A stretch of DNA of 64,000 nt from JAYWDA01 sp043747555. Lineage in GTDB: Bacteria; Bdellovibrionota; Bdellovibrionia; Bdellovibrionales; Bdellovibrionaceae. Shown in pieces: positions 1 through 7,352 of the stretch. The notes below the pieces were generated by a model. The model worked only from the letters and a program-made list of their open reading frames with translations, had not been told where the DNA came from and did no database searches. Made by a program: the position numbers and the translations under genes. The number at the start of each line of letters is the position of its first letter. Positions within the stretch are counted from its first letter, which is position 1. The stretch spans positions 36,903 to 100,902 of the forward strand of contig JAYTOY010000062.1 in the NCBI GenBank assembly GCA_043747555.1, in the 5' to 3' direction.

Positions 1-564
1 TTTGACTGGAAATCCATTGAAAAAAGTGCCCGCGAAAATATGGAAAAAGGCCGCTATATCCGGGGCGGCTCTACCATCACTCAGCAGCTGGCAAAGAATT
101 TGTTTTTGGCTAAGGAAAAAACCTTACTAAGAAAAGGTTTAGAGGGCCTGATCACTCTAAAGATCGAGAGAGATTTAAGTAAGAATGAAATTTTTGAAAA
201 ATATCTCAATGTCATCGAATTTGGAAATAATCTGTACGGTATCGAACCTGCTTCAAGGCACTATTTTAAAAAATCCGCACGGGATTTAACTGCGGCAGAA
301 TCTGCATTTTTAGCAATGCTTCTTCCCAACCCCAAAAAATACTCCGCTTCATTTCAGAAAAAAAATCTGACTCATTTTGCAGAAAATCGAATCCGCAAAA
401 TATTAGGCGATATGGTTCAGTACGAAAGAATTGATTCAGCAACTTATGAAGCTGCTATGCTGCAGGTACCCTCGTTATTTAATCCTGAGTTATTGATTAT
501 TGATTCTGCTCCGGCAGAAGAAATCACGGAAGATCCTTTTGAAACCTTAGATCCCGAAGAGTAA
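1..564 (+). CDS. mtgA: Monofunctional biosynthetic peptidoglycan transglycosylase, 5' end missing
   Basis: The reading frame is open from the first base of the window, so the start lies upstream. Visible near the new N-terminus are the GT51 motifs: an FDWKSIEKSARENM segment followed by RGGSTITQQLAKNLFL, and then the KIERDLSKNEIFEKYLN and GIEPASRHYF blocks that line the donor and acceptor sites. GT51 enzymes polymerise lipid II into glycan strands at the outer face of the inner membrane. No transpeptidase domain follows: the protein ends with an acidic tail, which fits the monofunctional MtgA type rather than a class A PBP. About 55-70 N-terminal residues, including the membrane anchor and the first catalytic Glu, should be outside the window. 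The next gene downstream is convergent. Confidence 0.9.
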   Translation, partial: FDWKSIEKSARENMEKGRYIRGGSTITQQLAKNLFLAKEKTLLRKGLEGLITLKIERDLSKNEIFEKYLNVIEFGNNLYGIEPASRHYFKKSARDLTAAESAFLAMLLPNPKKYSASFQKKNLTHFAENRIRKILGDMVQYERIDSATYEAAMLQVPSLFNPELLIIDSAPAEEITEDPFETLDPEE

Positions 565-595
565 CTAATCTCAAAAATTATGGCCCTAAAAATGC

Positions 596-629
596 AAAAG
601 CGAAAACAGCCTTCGCCATTTTCGCTTTT
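596..629 (+). terminator. Conserved hairpin at the 5' side of element A
   Basis: AAAAGCGAAA (596-605) pairs perfectly with TTTCGCTTTT (620-629) around a 14-nt loop. It sits 32 nt after the transglycosylase stop and could act as its terminator, but the T-run is short. The loop sequence TTCGCCA is also conserved in copy B, which a plain terminator would not need, so a structural role in the element RNA is at least as likely. Confidence 0.5.
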
Positions 630-665
630 GGTGGAAACCTTGTCCGAGAAAAAGGAAGGTGTCCG

Positions 666-776
666 GTGCGTAAACCAAGATATTTACGTTATCGTCGTGT
701 GTTACTGATTACTAAAGCAGTTTTAACGATCATTATTTTTATTTTGATCATTGTTACAAAAGTTAGAAATCTTTAA
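666..776 (+). CDS. Tiny single-span basic membrane peptide (36 aa)
   Basis: A GTG start at 666 follows the strong SD AAGGAAGG with about 7 nt spacing; the ORF ends with TAA at 774-776. The peptide has an arginine/lysine/tyrosine-rich N-terminus (VRKPRYLRYRR), one hydrophobic helix rich in Ile/Leu/Val, and a short basic tail. A related peptide with matching hydrophobic core is encoded in copy B at 51560-51685, which argues that the ORF is real. Size, charge pattern and placement inside a structured RNA resemble type I toxins such as Hok, Ldr or TisB, but function is inference only. It could also be a small regulatory subunit of a membrane complex. Confidence 0.6.
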   Translation: MRKPRYLRYRRVLLITKAVLTIIIFILIIVTKVRNL

Positions 777-885
777 ATGCAGCAGCTTCCAACGTGTTCA
801 GAAAAAGTCTAGGGACCGGTGACGGGAATTGGACTTTCAACCAGGATAAGGAGCTTCCATAGGGACGCGAGTGGCGAGGGCACTT

Positions 886-1674
886 TTACTTTAAAAGGCG
901 TTGGCGGATTCTGATCATGGCAATATTCATTGTGACCCAGCTCATAACCAATAAAATGACTAAATGAATTCCAAATTGCTCTGTAAAGCCCTTCACCAAA
1001 AGTCCGCGAACTGCCCCCACCGCATGTGTCAGCGGCAGTAAATAAGTGAAGTATTTTAGAACTGTTGGTAATTGCTCACTTGGAAAATAAACTCCGCACA
1101 CCAAAGTCATTGGAATTATAAATCCTGAAGTTCCGTAAATAAAAGAATCATAACTTTTTGCAAAAGACGTTACGATCATGGCGATGCAAGAAAATAAAAA
1201 AGACACTAAAAATAAAACTGGAAGTGCGACAAATATTATTGGCGAGTCTACTAAACCAAAAAAAGCAGCGACGACGGTGACTCCACAAACTCCTAAAAAA
1301 CCTTTGCTGGCGGCCCATAATATTTCACCGAAAACAATTTCTTCAGGTCCGACTCGGGTCATCATGATGCTTGAATAAATTTTTTGATAAGTTAGTTTAC
1401 TGTAGTTTGAATAGGTTCCTTCAAAAAAAGCGACAAACATCGCTGTAGTACAAAGTAGCCCTGGAAAAAAGAATTCTAGAAACGACAAGCCGTTCATATT
1501 ATTTACAAAAGCACCCAAGCCAAAACCGAATCCACCCAAGTACATTAATGGCTCAAGCACAATCCAGACAGCTGACACCATCCAAGTTTTTCTGAATTGC
1601 AAAAAATTTCTTTGCCAAACTTTGATAAAGCCTGCGCTGACTTTTGGAGCTTTAAAAAGTTCGCTGAAGGTCAT
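886..1674 (-). CDS. ABC-2 type transporter permease (NodJ-like)
   Basis: A 262-residue polytopic protein with about six membrane segments and the ABC-2 layout: a cytoplasmic N-terminus with FIKVWQRNFLQFRKTW, a FFPGLL loop after TM2, and CGVYFPSEQLP before the last pair of helices. It resembles NodJ and related exporters of lipo-oligosaccharides or polysaccharides. The start codon overlaps the stop of the ATPase gene by 4 nt, so the two are translationally coupled and should form a homodimeric permease with the NodI-like ATPase. The substrate cannot be read from sequence. The stop codon lies inside the 3' end of intergenic element A. Confidence 0.88.
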   Translation of the reverse strand: MTFSELFKAPKVSAGFIKVWQRNFLQFRKTWMVSAVWIVLEPLMYLGGFGFGLGAFVNNMNGLSFLEFFFPGLLCTTAMFVAFFEGTYSNYSKLTYQKIYSSIMMTRVGPEEIVFGEILWAASKGFLGVCGVTVVAAFFGLVDSPIIFVALPVLFLVSFLFSCIAMIVTSFAKSYDSFIYGTSGFIIPMTLVCGVYFPSEQLPTVLKYFTYLLPLTHAVGAVRGLLVKGFTEQFGIHLVILLVMSWVTMNIAMIRIRQRLLK

Positions 1675-2600
1675 GTTTCATCTCGCAATTCATGGCCCGC
1701 AAGCTTCAGGAAAAGATCATTCAGTGTAGGTCTGCGAATGGTAATGCGGTCACCAGACACCATTTCGATGGCTTTGCGACCATCTTGGCCTTCTTGGATT
1801 AAAATATTTACGGTGTTTTTAATAACCTGGTACTTGTATCCAGAAGTTTTCAAGCGGCCCAAATAATAATTTAAATCAACAGGATTGGTTTCAAATTCCA
1901 CCACTTCGCGCCCGATCTCTTGCCGAATCAAATCTTTGGGCGCGCCCAAAGCTAAAATTTTTCCGTGGTCGATAATCGCAATACGATCACAGATGGCTTC
2001 GGCTTCTTCCATATAATGAGTCGTTAAAATTAAAGTCGATTGCTCTTTTTTAAGTTTGGCAAAAAAATCCCAAATCCAAATGCGTGCTTGCGGATCAAGG
2101 CCTGTGGTGGGTTCGTCTAAAATTAGCAAATCTGGGTTATTTAAAAGGCCCCGCGCGATCGCAAGTCTTCTTTTCATTCCACCACTTAAAGTTTCAATGG
2201 CACGGTCACTGTATTCATCTAAATGCATGGTTCGCAGCAAAGTTTTTGCTCTGTGAATAGCTTCTTTCGGCGCAATATCATGATAGCCCGCAAACACCAG
2301 CAGATTTTCAAACACACTTAAATCTGTATCCAATCCTTCATCCTGAGGAACAACACCGATTCGAGATTTAATTTCGCGGTAATTTTTCTTTACGTTTAAA
2401 TCCAGAACATACAGCTCTCCGCTGGTTAGCAAAGCACTGCAGTACATCAGTTTCATGGTGGTGGATTTTCCGGCCCCATTGGGGCCAAGAATTCCAAAGC
2501 ATTCGCCTTTGTAAACTTCGAAGCTGATGCCGTCGACGACGTTTTTATCGTCGTATCTTTTCACCAAATTTTTAGCTTGGATGACGGCAGGTCTTATCAT
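1671..2600 (-). CDS. ABC transporter ATP-binding protein (NodI-like)
   Basis: 309 residues with a complete nucleotide-binding domain: Walker A GPNGAGKST at residues 39-47, the signature LSGGMKRR at 138-145 and Walker B LLILDEPTTGLDP at 158-170, followed by the switch His in TTHYMEEAE. The C-terminal ~80 residues form the extra domain typical of ABC-2 exporter ATPases of the NodI/DrrA class. It powers the permease encoded immediately downstream. Its start overlaps the typA stop by 4 nt (ATGA), so typA, the ATPase and the permease form one transcription unit reading leftwards. Confidence 0.93.
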   Translation of the reverse strand: MIRPAVIQAKNLVKRYDDKNVVDGISFEVYKGECFGILGPNGAGKSTTMKLMYCSALLTSGELYVLDLNVKKNYREIKSRIGVVPQDEGLDTDLSVFENLLVFAGYHDIAPKEAIHRAKTLLRTMHLDEYSDRAIETLSGGMKRRLAIARGLLNNPDLLILDEPTTGLDPQARIWIWDFFAKLKKEQSTLILTTHYMEEAEAICDRIAIIDHGKILALGAPKDLIRQEIGREVVEFETNPVDLNYYLGRLKTSGYKYQVIKNTVNILIQEGQDGRKAIEMVSGDRITIRRPTLNDLFLKLAGHELRDET

Positions 2601-4417
2601 TCAGCTTTAGATGCCTTTTTGCCTCGATTGTGAGGATTTAATTCACGACAACGAAGACGAATATAACTTGGAGTCGCTTCAATCAACTCGTCGTCGCGAA
2701 TCCATTCCATGGCTTTTTCTAAAGTTAATGGACGAACAGGCACTAGGCGAATTGCTTCGTCACTGCCTGAAGCACGAACATTAGTTAATTTTTTCTCGCG
2801 TGTGATATTGACTTCAAGGTCGTTTTCTTTGGCATGCTCGCCGACGATCATTCCTTCATAAACATCTTGGCTATGAGTGACGAACATAATTCCGCGCTCT
2901 TGCAGATTCCAGATTGCGTAGGCTGTTGCTAGCCCTTTCCGATCAGAAATCATAGCTCCCGTAGTTCGAGAAAAAATGTCGCCCTTATAATCATCCCAAC
3001 CATCAAACTGAGTATTCAGTAAGCCGGTTCCACGAGTGTCCGTTAGAAACTCAGACCGGTAACCGATCAAGCCCCGCGAAGGGATTCTGAATTCTAAACG
3101 AGTTCGACCTGATCCTTTTTGAACCATGTTCATCATGATTCCTTTTCGCATACCAAGCTTTTCAGTCACGGCACCGACGAAGCTGTCTTCGATATCGATC
3201 ACCGCAATTTCCATAGGCTCTAATTTTTTCCCATCAATATTTTTAAAGATAACCTGTGGCTTAGAAACTAAAAGCTCGAAACCTTCACGGCGCATTTGTT
3301 CAATTAAAACAGCCAATTGAAGTTCGCCGCGACCGATGACTTTAAAAGAATCCGTGTTTTCAGTTTTTTCCACCCGGATGGCTACGTTGTGCAAAAGTTC
3401 TTTGTCTAAACGCTCTAGGATTTTACGAGACGTGACGTTTTTACCGTCTTGACCCGCAAACGAGCCATTATTAACAGAAAAAATCATTCCAACCGTTGGC
3501 TCTTCGACAGCAATTCGCTTCAGTGGGCGAGGATCTAAAGGGTTTGTGATCGTATCCCCGATCGTAAAATCTTCCAGACCCGCAATGATCGCGATATCTC
3601 CTGCAGTAATTTCGGTTACCGGAACTTGGTTATTCACATAATATTGAAAAAGCGCGCTGACTTTTAATTTCTTCTGCTGACCTTTATCTTGAATGACTGC
3701 AACTTCGTCGCCGACTCTGATTGTTCCCGCGCGCAAGCGGCCAATAGCTAAACGACCTACGTAATCATTGTAACTGATGTTCGACACCATCAATTGCAGT
3801 GGATGATCAACTTCAATTTTAGGAGGTGGAACCAACTCGATAATTGAATCGTACAAGCAAGTCAGATTTCCAGTGTTTACTTTTGGATCCAAAGTGGCCA
3901 TGCCTTCACGAGCTATGGCGTAGATTGTTTTAAAATCACACTGTTCTTCTGTGGCATCTAGATCGATAAAAAGATCGAACACTTCATTATGCACTTCTTG
4001 AATTCGCGCATCAGAGCGATCAATTTTATTAATACACACGATGACTTTAATGTTTTGCTCTAATGCTTTTTTCAAAACAAAGCGCGTTTGCGGCAAGGGA
4101 CCTTCAGAAGCATCCACAAGCAACAAACAACCATCAACCATGTTCAAAATACGTTCAACTTCTCCACCGAAATCACTATGCCCCGGAGTATCGACGATAT
4201 TGATTTTATAATCTTTGTACATGTAGGAAGCGTTTTTTGCAGCGATGGTGATTCCACGCTCTTTTTCAAGATCCATAGAATCCATCAAACGTTCGTCGAC
4301 ATGTTGATTGTCACGGAAAGTTCCGGCTTGTTTAATTAAATGATCCACCAAAGTTGTTTTGCCGTGATCGACGTGAGCAATGATGGCAATATTTCGAATC
4401 TTATCTGCGTTAAACAT
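2597..4417 (-). CDS. typA: Ribosome-associated translational GTPase TypA/BipA
   Basis: 606 residues, the normal length for TypA. G1 AHVDHGKTT is at residues 14-22, G3 DTPGHSDFGGE follows, and G4 is NKID. Domain II, the EF-G-like domains III and V and the BipA-specific C-terminal domain are all present. TypA binds the 70S ribosome near the EF-G site and supports ribosome assembly and stress responses. The ATG is preceded by the SD GAAGGAAG about 6 nt upstream. It is the first gene of a three-gene leftward unit with the NodI/NodJ-like exporter. No truncation or frameshift was seen. Confidence 0.97.
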   Translation of the reverse strand: MFNADKIRNIAIIAHVDHGKTTLVDHLIKQAGTFRDNQHVDERLMDSMDLEKERGITIAAKNASYMYKDYKINIVDTPGHSDFGGEVERILNMVDGCLLLVDASEGPLPQTRFVLKKALEQNIKVIVCINKIDRSDARIQEVHNEVFDLFIDLDATEEQCDFKTIYAIAREGMATLDPKVNTGNLTCLYDSIIELVPPPKIEVDHPLQLMVSNISYNDYVGRLAIGRLRAGTIRVGDEVAVIQDKGQQKKLKVSALFQYYVNNQVPVTEITAGDIAIIAGLEDFTIGDTITNPLDPRPLKRIAVEEPTVGMIFSVNNGSFAGQDGKNVTSRKILERLDKELLHNVAIRVEKTENTDSFKVIGRGELQLAVLIEQMRREGFELLVSKPQVIFKNIDGKKLEPMEIAVIDIEDSFVGAVTEKLGMRKGIMMNMVQKGSGRTRLEFRIPSRGLIGYRSEFLTDTRGTGLLNTQFDGWDDYKGDIFSRTTGAMISDRKGLATAYAIWNLQERGIMFVTHSQDVYEGMIVGEHAKENDLEVNITREKKLTNVRASGSDEAIRLVPVRPLTLEKAMEWIRDDELIEATPSYIRLRCRELNPHNRGKKASKAE

Positions 4418-4453
4418 GTTTCTTCCTTCGCTGATTTACTATTTAAATTTTTA

Positions 4454-5470
4454 TTATCCGTGTCCGCCCATTAAAAATGCTTCCTGGGACGTGTCTTCTG
4501 GCTCCATTTGATCGACGCGATTAAAAAATTCGTACGCGGCTAACATAAGGTCATCCGTCGCTTGAATTTGAAATACCGATTTTCTGAATTGAGCGGCACC
4601 AGGATACCCCGAGGAATACCAAGCTGCAAACTTTCTTAGTTGGATGCTCTGTAAGTGAGGCTCACAATGCGCTACGATATACTCTTTCAGGCGCATAAAC
4701 TGAAATGCGAGGTTCCGTTTTACCAAATCAACCGGTTCGCCCTTCCAAATACGATAGGCTTGATCAAAAATCAGCGGATTTTTTAGGCAGCCTCGACCAA
4801 TCAAAACCCCATCGCAGCCAGAAGTTTTTAATCGAGCCACAGCTTGAGGCGCAGATTGAATATCGCCATTTCCTAAAACTGCAATTTTCGTCTTAGCTTT
4901 CACTTCAGAGATAAAATCCCAGTCAGCTTCACCTGAATAACCCTGAGCCCTGGTCCTGCCATGGATGGCCACCCAAGTGATGCCTTCATTAAAGGCAATG
5001 TTACAAACCTCTTCTGCATTTCTAGAATTTGCATCCCAACCTGTGCGAATTTTTATCGTCAGAGGAATATTTAGACCGGCTTTCACCGTTGATAAAATAC
5101 GCTGAAGGGCGACCAGATCCTTTAAAACTGCAGAACCTGCGCCTTTTTTAACGACTTTTGGAACGGGACAACCAAAGTTAAGATCAATAAAATCGGCTCC
5201 TTGAGATTCAATAAACTTTGCGGCCTTGGCTAAAGTTTCTGGATCCTCGCCAAAAAGCTGGACCCCAACAGGTCTTTGCGATTCATCAAAACTGGTCAGT
5301 CGCAAAGTTTTTGGACTGCCGTAATCAAGACCCATTGCGCTGACTAATTCGGTGACAACGACACCGGCGGTTAATGACTTCATATAACTTCGAAATGCAT
5401 GGTCGGTGATCCCTGCCATCGGAGCCAATACAAAAGGATTTTTTTTGAGCGCGCTTAAAAGCTGGTTCAT
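4454..5470 (-). CDS. dusB: tRNA-dihydrouridine synthase (DusB type)
   Basis: 338 residues with the FMN-binding TIM barrel of the Dus family: N-terminal LAPMAGITDHAFR, DLNFGCPVPKVVKKGAGSA with catalytic Cys101, IKIRTGWD, HGRTRAQGYSG and GNGDI, then the C-terminal helical tRNA-binding domain. The enzyme reduces uridines in the D-loop of tRNA using NADPH. Motif spelling fits DusB better than DusA or DusC. It lies 36 nt upstream of typA on the same strand, so the two may be co-transcribed. The start ATG faces the divergent TMTC-like gene across 184 nt. Confidence 0.93.
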   Translation of the reverse strand: MNQLLSALKKNPFVLAPMAGITDHAFRSYMKSLTAGVVVTELVSAMGLDYGSPKTLRLTSFDESQRPVGVQLFGEDPETLAKAAKFIESQGADFIDLNFGCPVPKVVKKGAGSAVLKDLVALQRILSTVKAGLNIPLTIKIRTGWDANSRNAEEVCNIAFNEGITWVAIHGRTRAQGYSGEADWDFISEVKAKTKIAVLGNGDIQSAPQAVARLKTSGCDGVLIGRGCLKNPLIFDQAYRIWKGEPVDLVKRNLAFQFMRLKEYIVAHCEPHLQSIQLRKFAAWYSSGYPGAAQFRKSVFQIQATDDLMLAAYEFFNRVDQMEPEDTSQEAFLMGGHG

Positions 5471-5642
5471 CGATGCAAATTTCTATATCAGAGGGGATTA
5501 CCTTCGCCTACTAATATTCCCCAAAAGAGCTGTTTTTACAGGGTTTTAACTTACTCCTAGCGACCCCTTCCGTCAGCTCGCCTTAAGGCAGGGGAAATTT
5601 GCCGGATTTTGCTTTGCGATACCTCTTTTTTTGATCCTCACC

Positions 5643-5648
5643 TACCAT
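5643..5648 (+). promoter_or_regulatory. Putative -10 element (TACCAT) for a leaderless start
   Basis: TACCAT ends 7 nt before the A of the ATG at 5655, the distance expected if transcription begins at the start codon. No convincing -35 was found at 17 nt and there is no Shine-Dalgarno. Weak on its own; it is listed because better-supported promoters elsewhere in this window have the same geometry. Confidence 0.3.
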
Positions 5649-5654
5649 AAAAAG

Positions 5655-7352
5655 ATGAAAAATTATCGTCACGTGGTTCTGCTGACACTGCTTCTTTTTG
5701 CGGCCGGCATAACTGCTATTTATTTTCAGACTTTGGGCGCCGATTTTTTACCCTGGGATGACGATTATAATATCACTCTGAATTTATACTACAAATTGGG
5801 CGCCTGGAAAGATTTGTGGAGCCGCTCTTATTACGGGATGTATATTCCCGTAACAAGTTCTGTGTGGGCCGTATTTTATTATCTATTTGACGGTAAACCT
5901 TGGCCCTTCAGAGTTTTTAATTTTATTTTACATTTTACCAACGTTGTTTTGCTTTTTTATATTTTGAAATGGTGGATGCAGGAGCAAAAAATCAAGGCGA
6001 CTTGGCTTGGCTTTGCAGGACTTGTGCTTTTTGCATTCCACCCTTTACAAGTGGAAACAGTGGCGTGGATTTCTGGGGGAAGAGATCTTCTTTCCACCAC
6101 TTTTGGATTTCTAGCTTTGCTTTGTTACTTTCAAATTCGAAACTGGAAAGGCTTTGCTTTTGGAGGTTTCCTGTTTATTTTTAGTCTTCTTAGTAAACCG
6201 CAAGTCGCGGCTTTGCCGTTGGTTATTTTTGTCTTACAGATGGTTTTGGATTTTCGGATTTGGAAAAAAACAACCATTCAAATGTTTATCTGGAGCTGGC
6301 CAGTTTTCGGGGTGGCGGCGCTGACTTTTAATGACCAGAAAGAAGTGCTTCTAAAGCCGATAGCTCCTTGGGAAAGACTTTTAGTGATGGTGGATAGTTT
6401 TGGTTTTTATTGGATGAAACTTGTGGCGCCTTTTCATTTGGCTGTTGATTATGGCAGGACACCTCAGTTTCTATTGGCTAACTATTCCTCGCAATTCCTG
6501 CCGACGACGATATTTTTAGGTCTCACAATTGCATTTTGTTTTCTGGTTTTCAATAAAAAATGCTTTGAGAGTGCGGGGCTTTTCTTAGCTTGGGTTTTTT
6601 GTATGTTACCGGTGTCAGGAGTCATTGATTTTGCATTTCAAGAAATTTCTACAACTACGGACCACTATGTTTATTTCTCGCTGGCCGTCATTGCTTTACT
6701 GAGCGTTCAATACTTGAATAAATTTGCCCGTAATAAAAATATTCTTCTGGCGGGCATTTCTTTTCTGACAGTATTTTGCACCACTCTAAGTTGGAATAGA
6801 GTTCAAGTCTGGTTGGCACCTGATGTTTTTTTTGAAGATATGTTACAAAAAAATCCGCATTCATACTCCGCATTTATTGGACTCGGCGGAAATGCCTCCA
6901 AGGTTAATGATCATTTAAAGTCATTGGAATATTTTAAAAATGCGCTGGCAGAAAGGCCGGACGACATTGTCGCAAAAACAAATGTCGCATCAGCCTTGGG
7001 ATTTTTAGAGCAATACGTTGAAGTCGCAAAAATGGAGTCATTAATCTTCACCCCTAGTTTTAAACGTGCTTTGGACATGAGACATATTGCAACGGCCAGT
7101 TTTTTAACAAGCTTAGGAGCGGCCGCCTTCTTTTTAAATCAAATGGATATCTCGATCCTCTATTTTTGCCAGGCGCAGACAATCAATCCTTACAGTAAAG
7201 AAATTAACAAAAATGTTGATGTTGTTATTACGGCTTATCGAAAGAACTACCCAGGAGCGGTCTGTCCTTCTTTTCCAAGCGTGGAAGTTTTTTTACAGAC
7301 GGCAGCTTCGGTTCGATTAATGAGTCGTGAATTAAAACCGGTTCCTAAATGA
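5655..7352 (+). CDS. TMTC-like polytopic membrane glycosyltransferase with TPR tail, first tandem copy
   Basis: About 565 residues with ~10 membrane helices. After TM1 it has FLPWDDDYNITLN, an acidic DxD-type motif of GT-C enzymes, and later FHPLQVETVAWISGGRDLLS, which matches the TMTC/DUF1736 signature. The last ~150 residues are TPR-like and should be soluble. Such proteins are thought to move a sugar from a polyprenyl phosphate carrier onto a protein or glycan on the outer side of the inner membrane. An in-frame TTG lies at 5631, but ATG 5655 was preferred because it places the basic KNYRH just before TM1. It overlaps its paralogue by 4 nt and opens the polysaccharide island. Confidence 0.8.
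   Translation: MKNYRHVVLLTLLLFAAGITAIYFQTLGADFLPWDDDYNITLNLYYKLGAWKDLWSRSYYGMYIPVTSSVWAVFYYLFDGKPWPFRVFNFILHFTNVVLLFYILKWWMQEQKIKATWLGFAGLVLFAFHPLQVETVAWISGGRDLLSTTFGFLALLCYFQIRNWKGFAFGGFLFIFSLLSKPQVAALPLVIFVLQMVLDFRIWKKTTIQMFIWSWPVFGVAALTFNDQKEVLLKPIAPWERLLVMVDSFGFYWMKLVAPFHLAVDYGRTPQFLLANYSSQFLPTTIFLGLTIAFCFLVFNKKCFESAGLFLAWVFCMLPVSGVIDFAFQEISTTTDHYVYFSLAVIALLSVQYLNKFARNKNILLAGISFLTVFCTTLSWNRVQVWLAPDVFFEDMLQKNPHSYSAFIGLGGNASKVNDHLKSLEYFKNALAERPDDIVAKTNVASALGFLEQYVEVAKMESLIFTPSFKRALDMRHIATASFLTSLGAAAFFLNQMDISILYFCQAQTINPYSKEINKNVDVVITAYRKNYPGAVCPSFPSVEVFLQTAASVRLMSRELKPVPK

Larger units (their letters stand above)
580..893 (+). ncRNA. Structured intergenic element, copy A (candidate small-peptide mRNA with conserved UTRs)
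   Basis: This fills the convergent gap between the transglycosylase and the ABC permease and resembles 51471-51791 in layout and length. Shared blocks in order are: TATGGC followed by AAAATGCAAAA; a perfect 10-bp hairpin (596-605 with 620-629) whose loop contains TTCGCCA; an SD and tiny hydrophobic ORF; CCAACGTGTTCA at 789-800; a local hairpin (AAAGTC with GACTTT); and a 3' block GCGAG-T-GGCGA followed by CACTTTTA and TTTAAAA. Bases 609-618 can pair with 872-881 (10 pairs, one G.U). The 3' end runs over the stop codon of the convergent gene. Conservation of the non-coding parts suggests one RNA covers the whole element. The family is not one I recognise. Confidence 0.6.
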
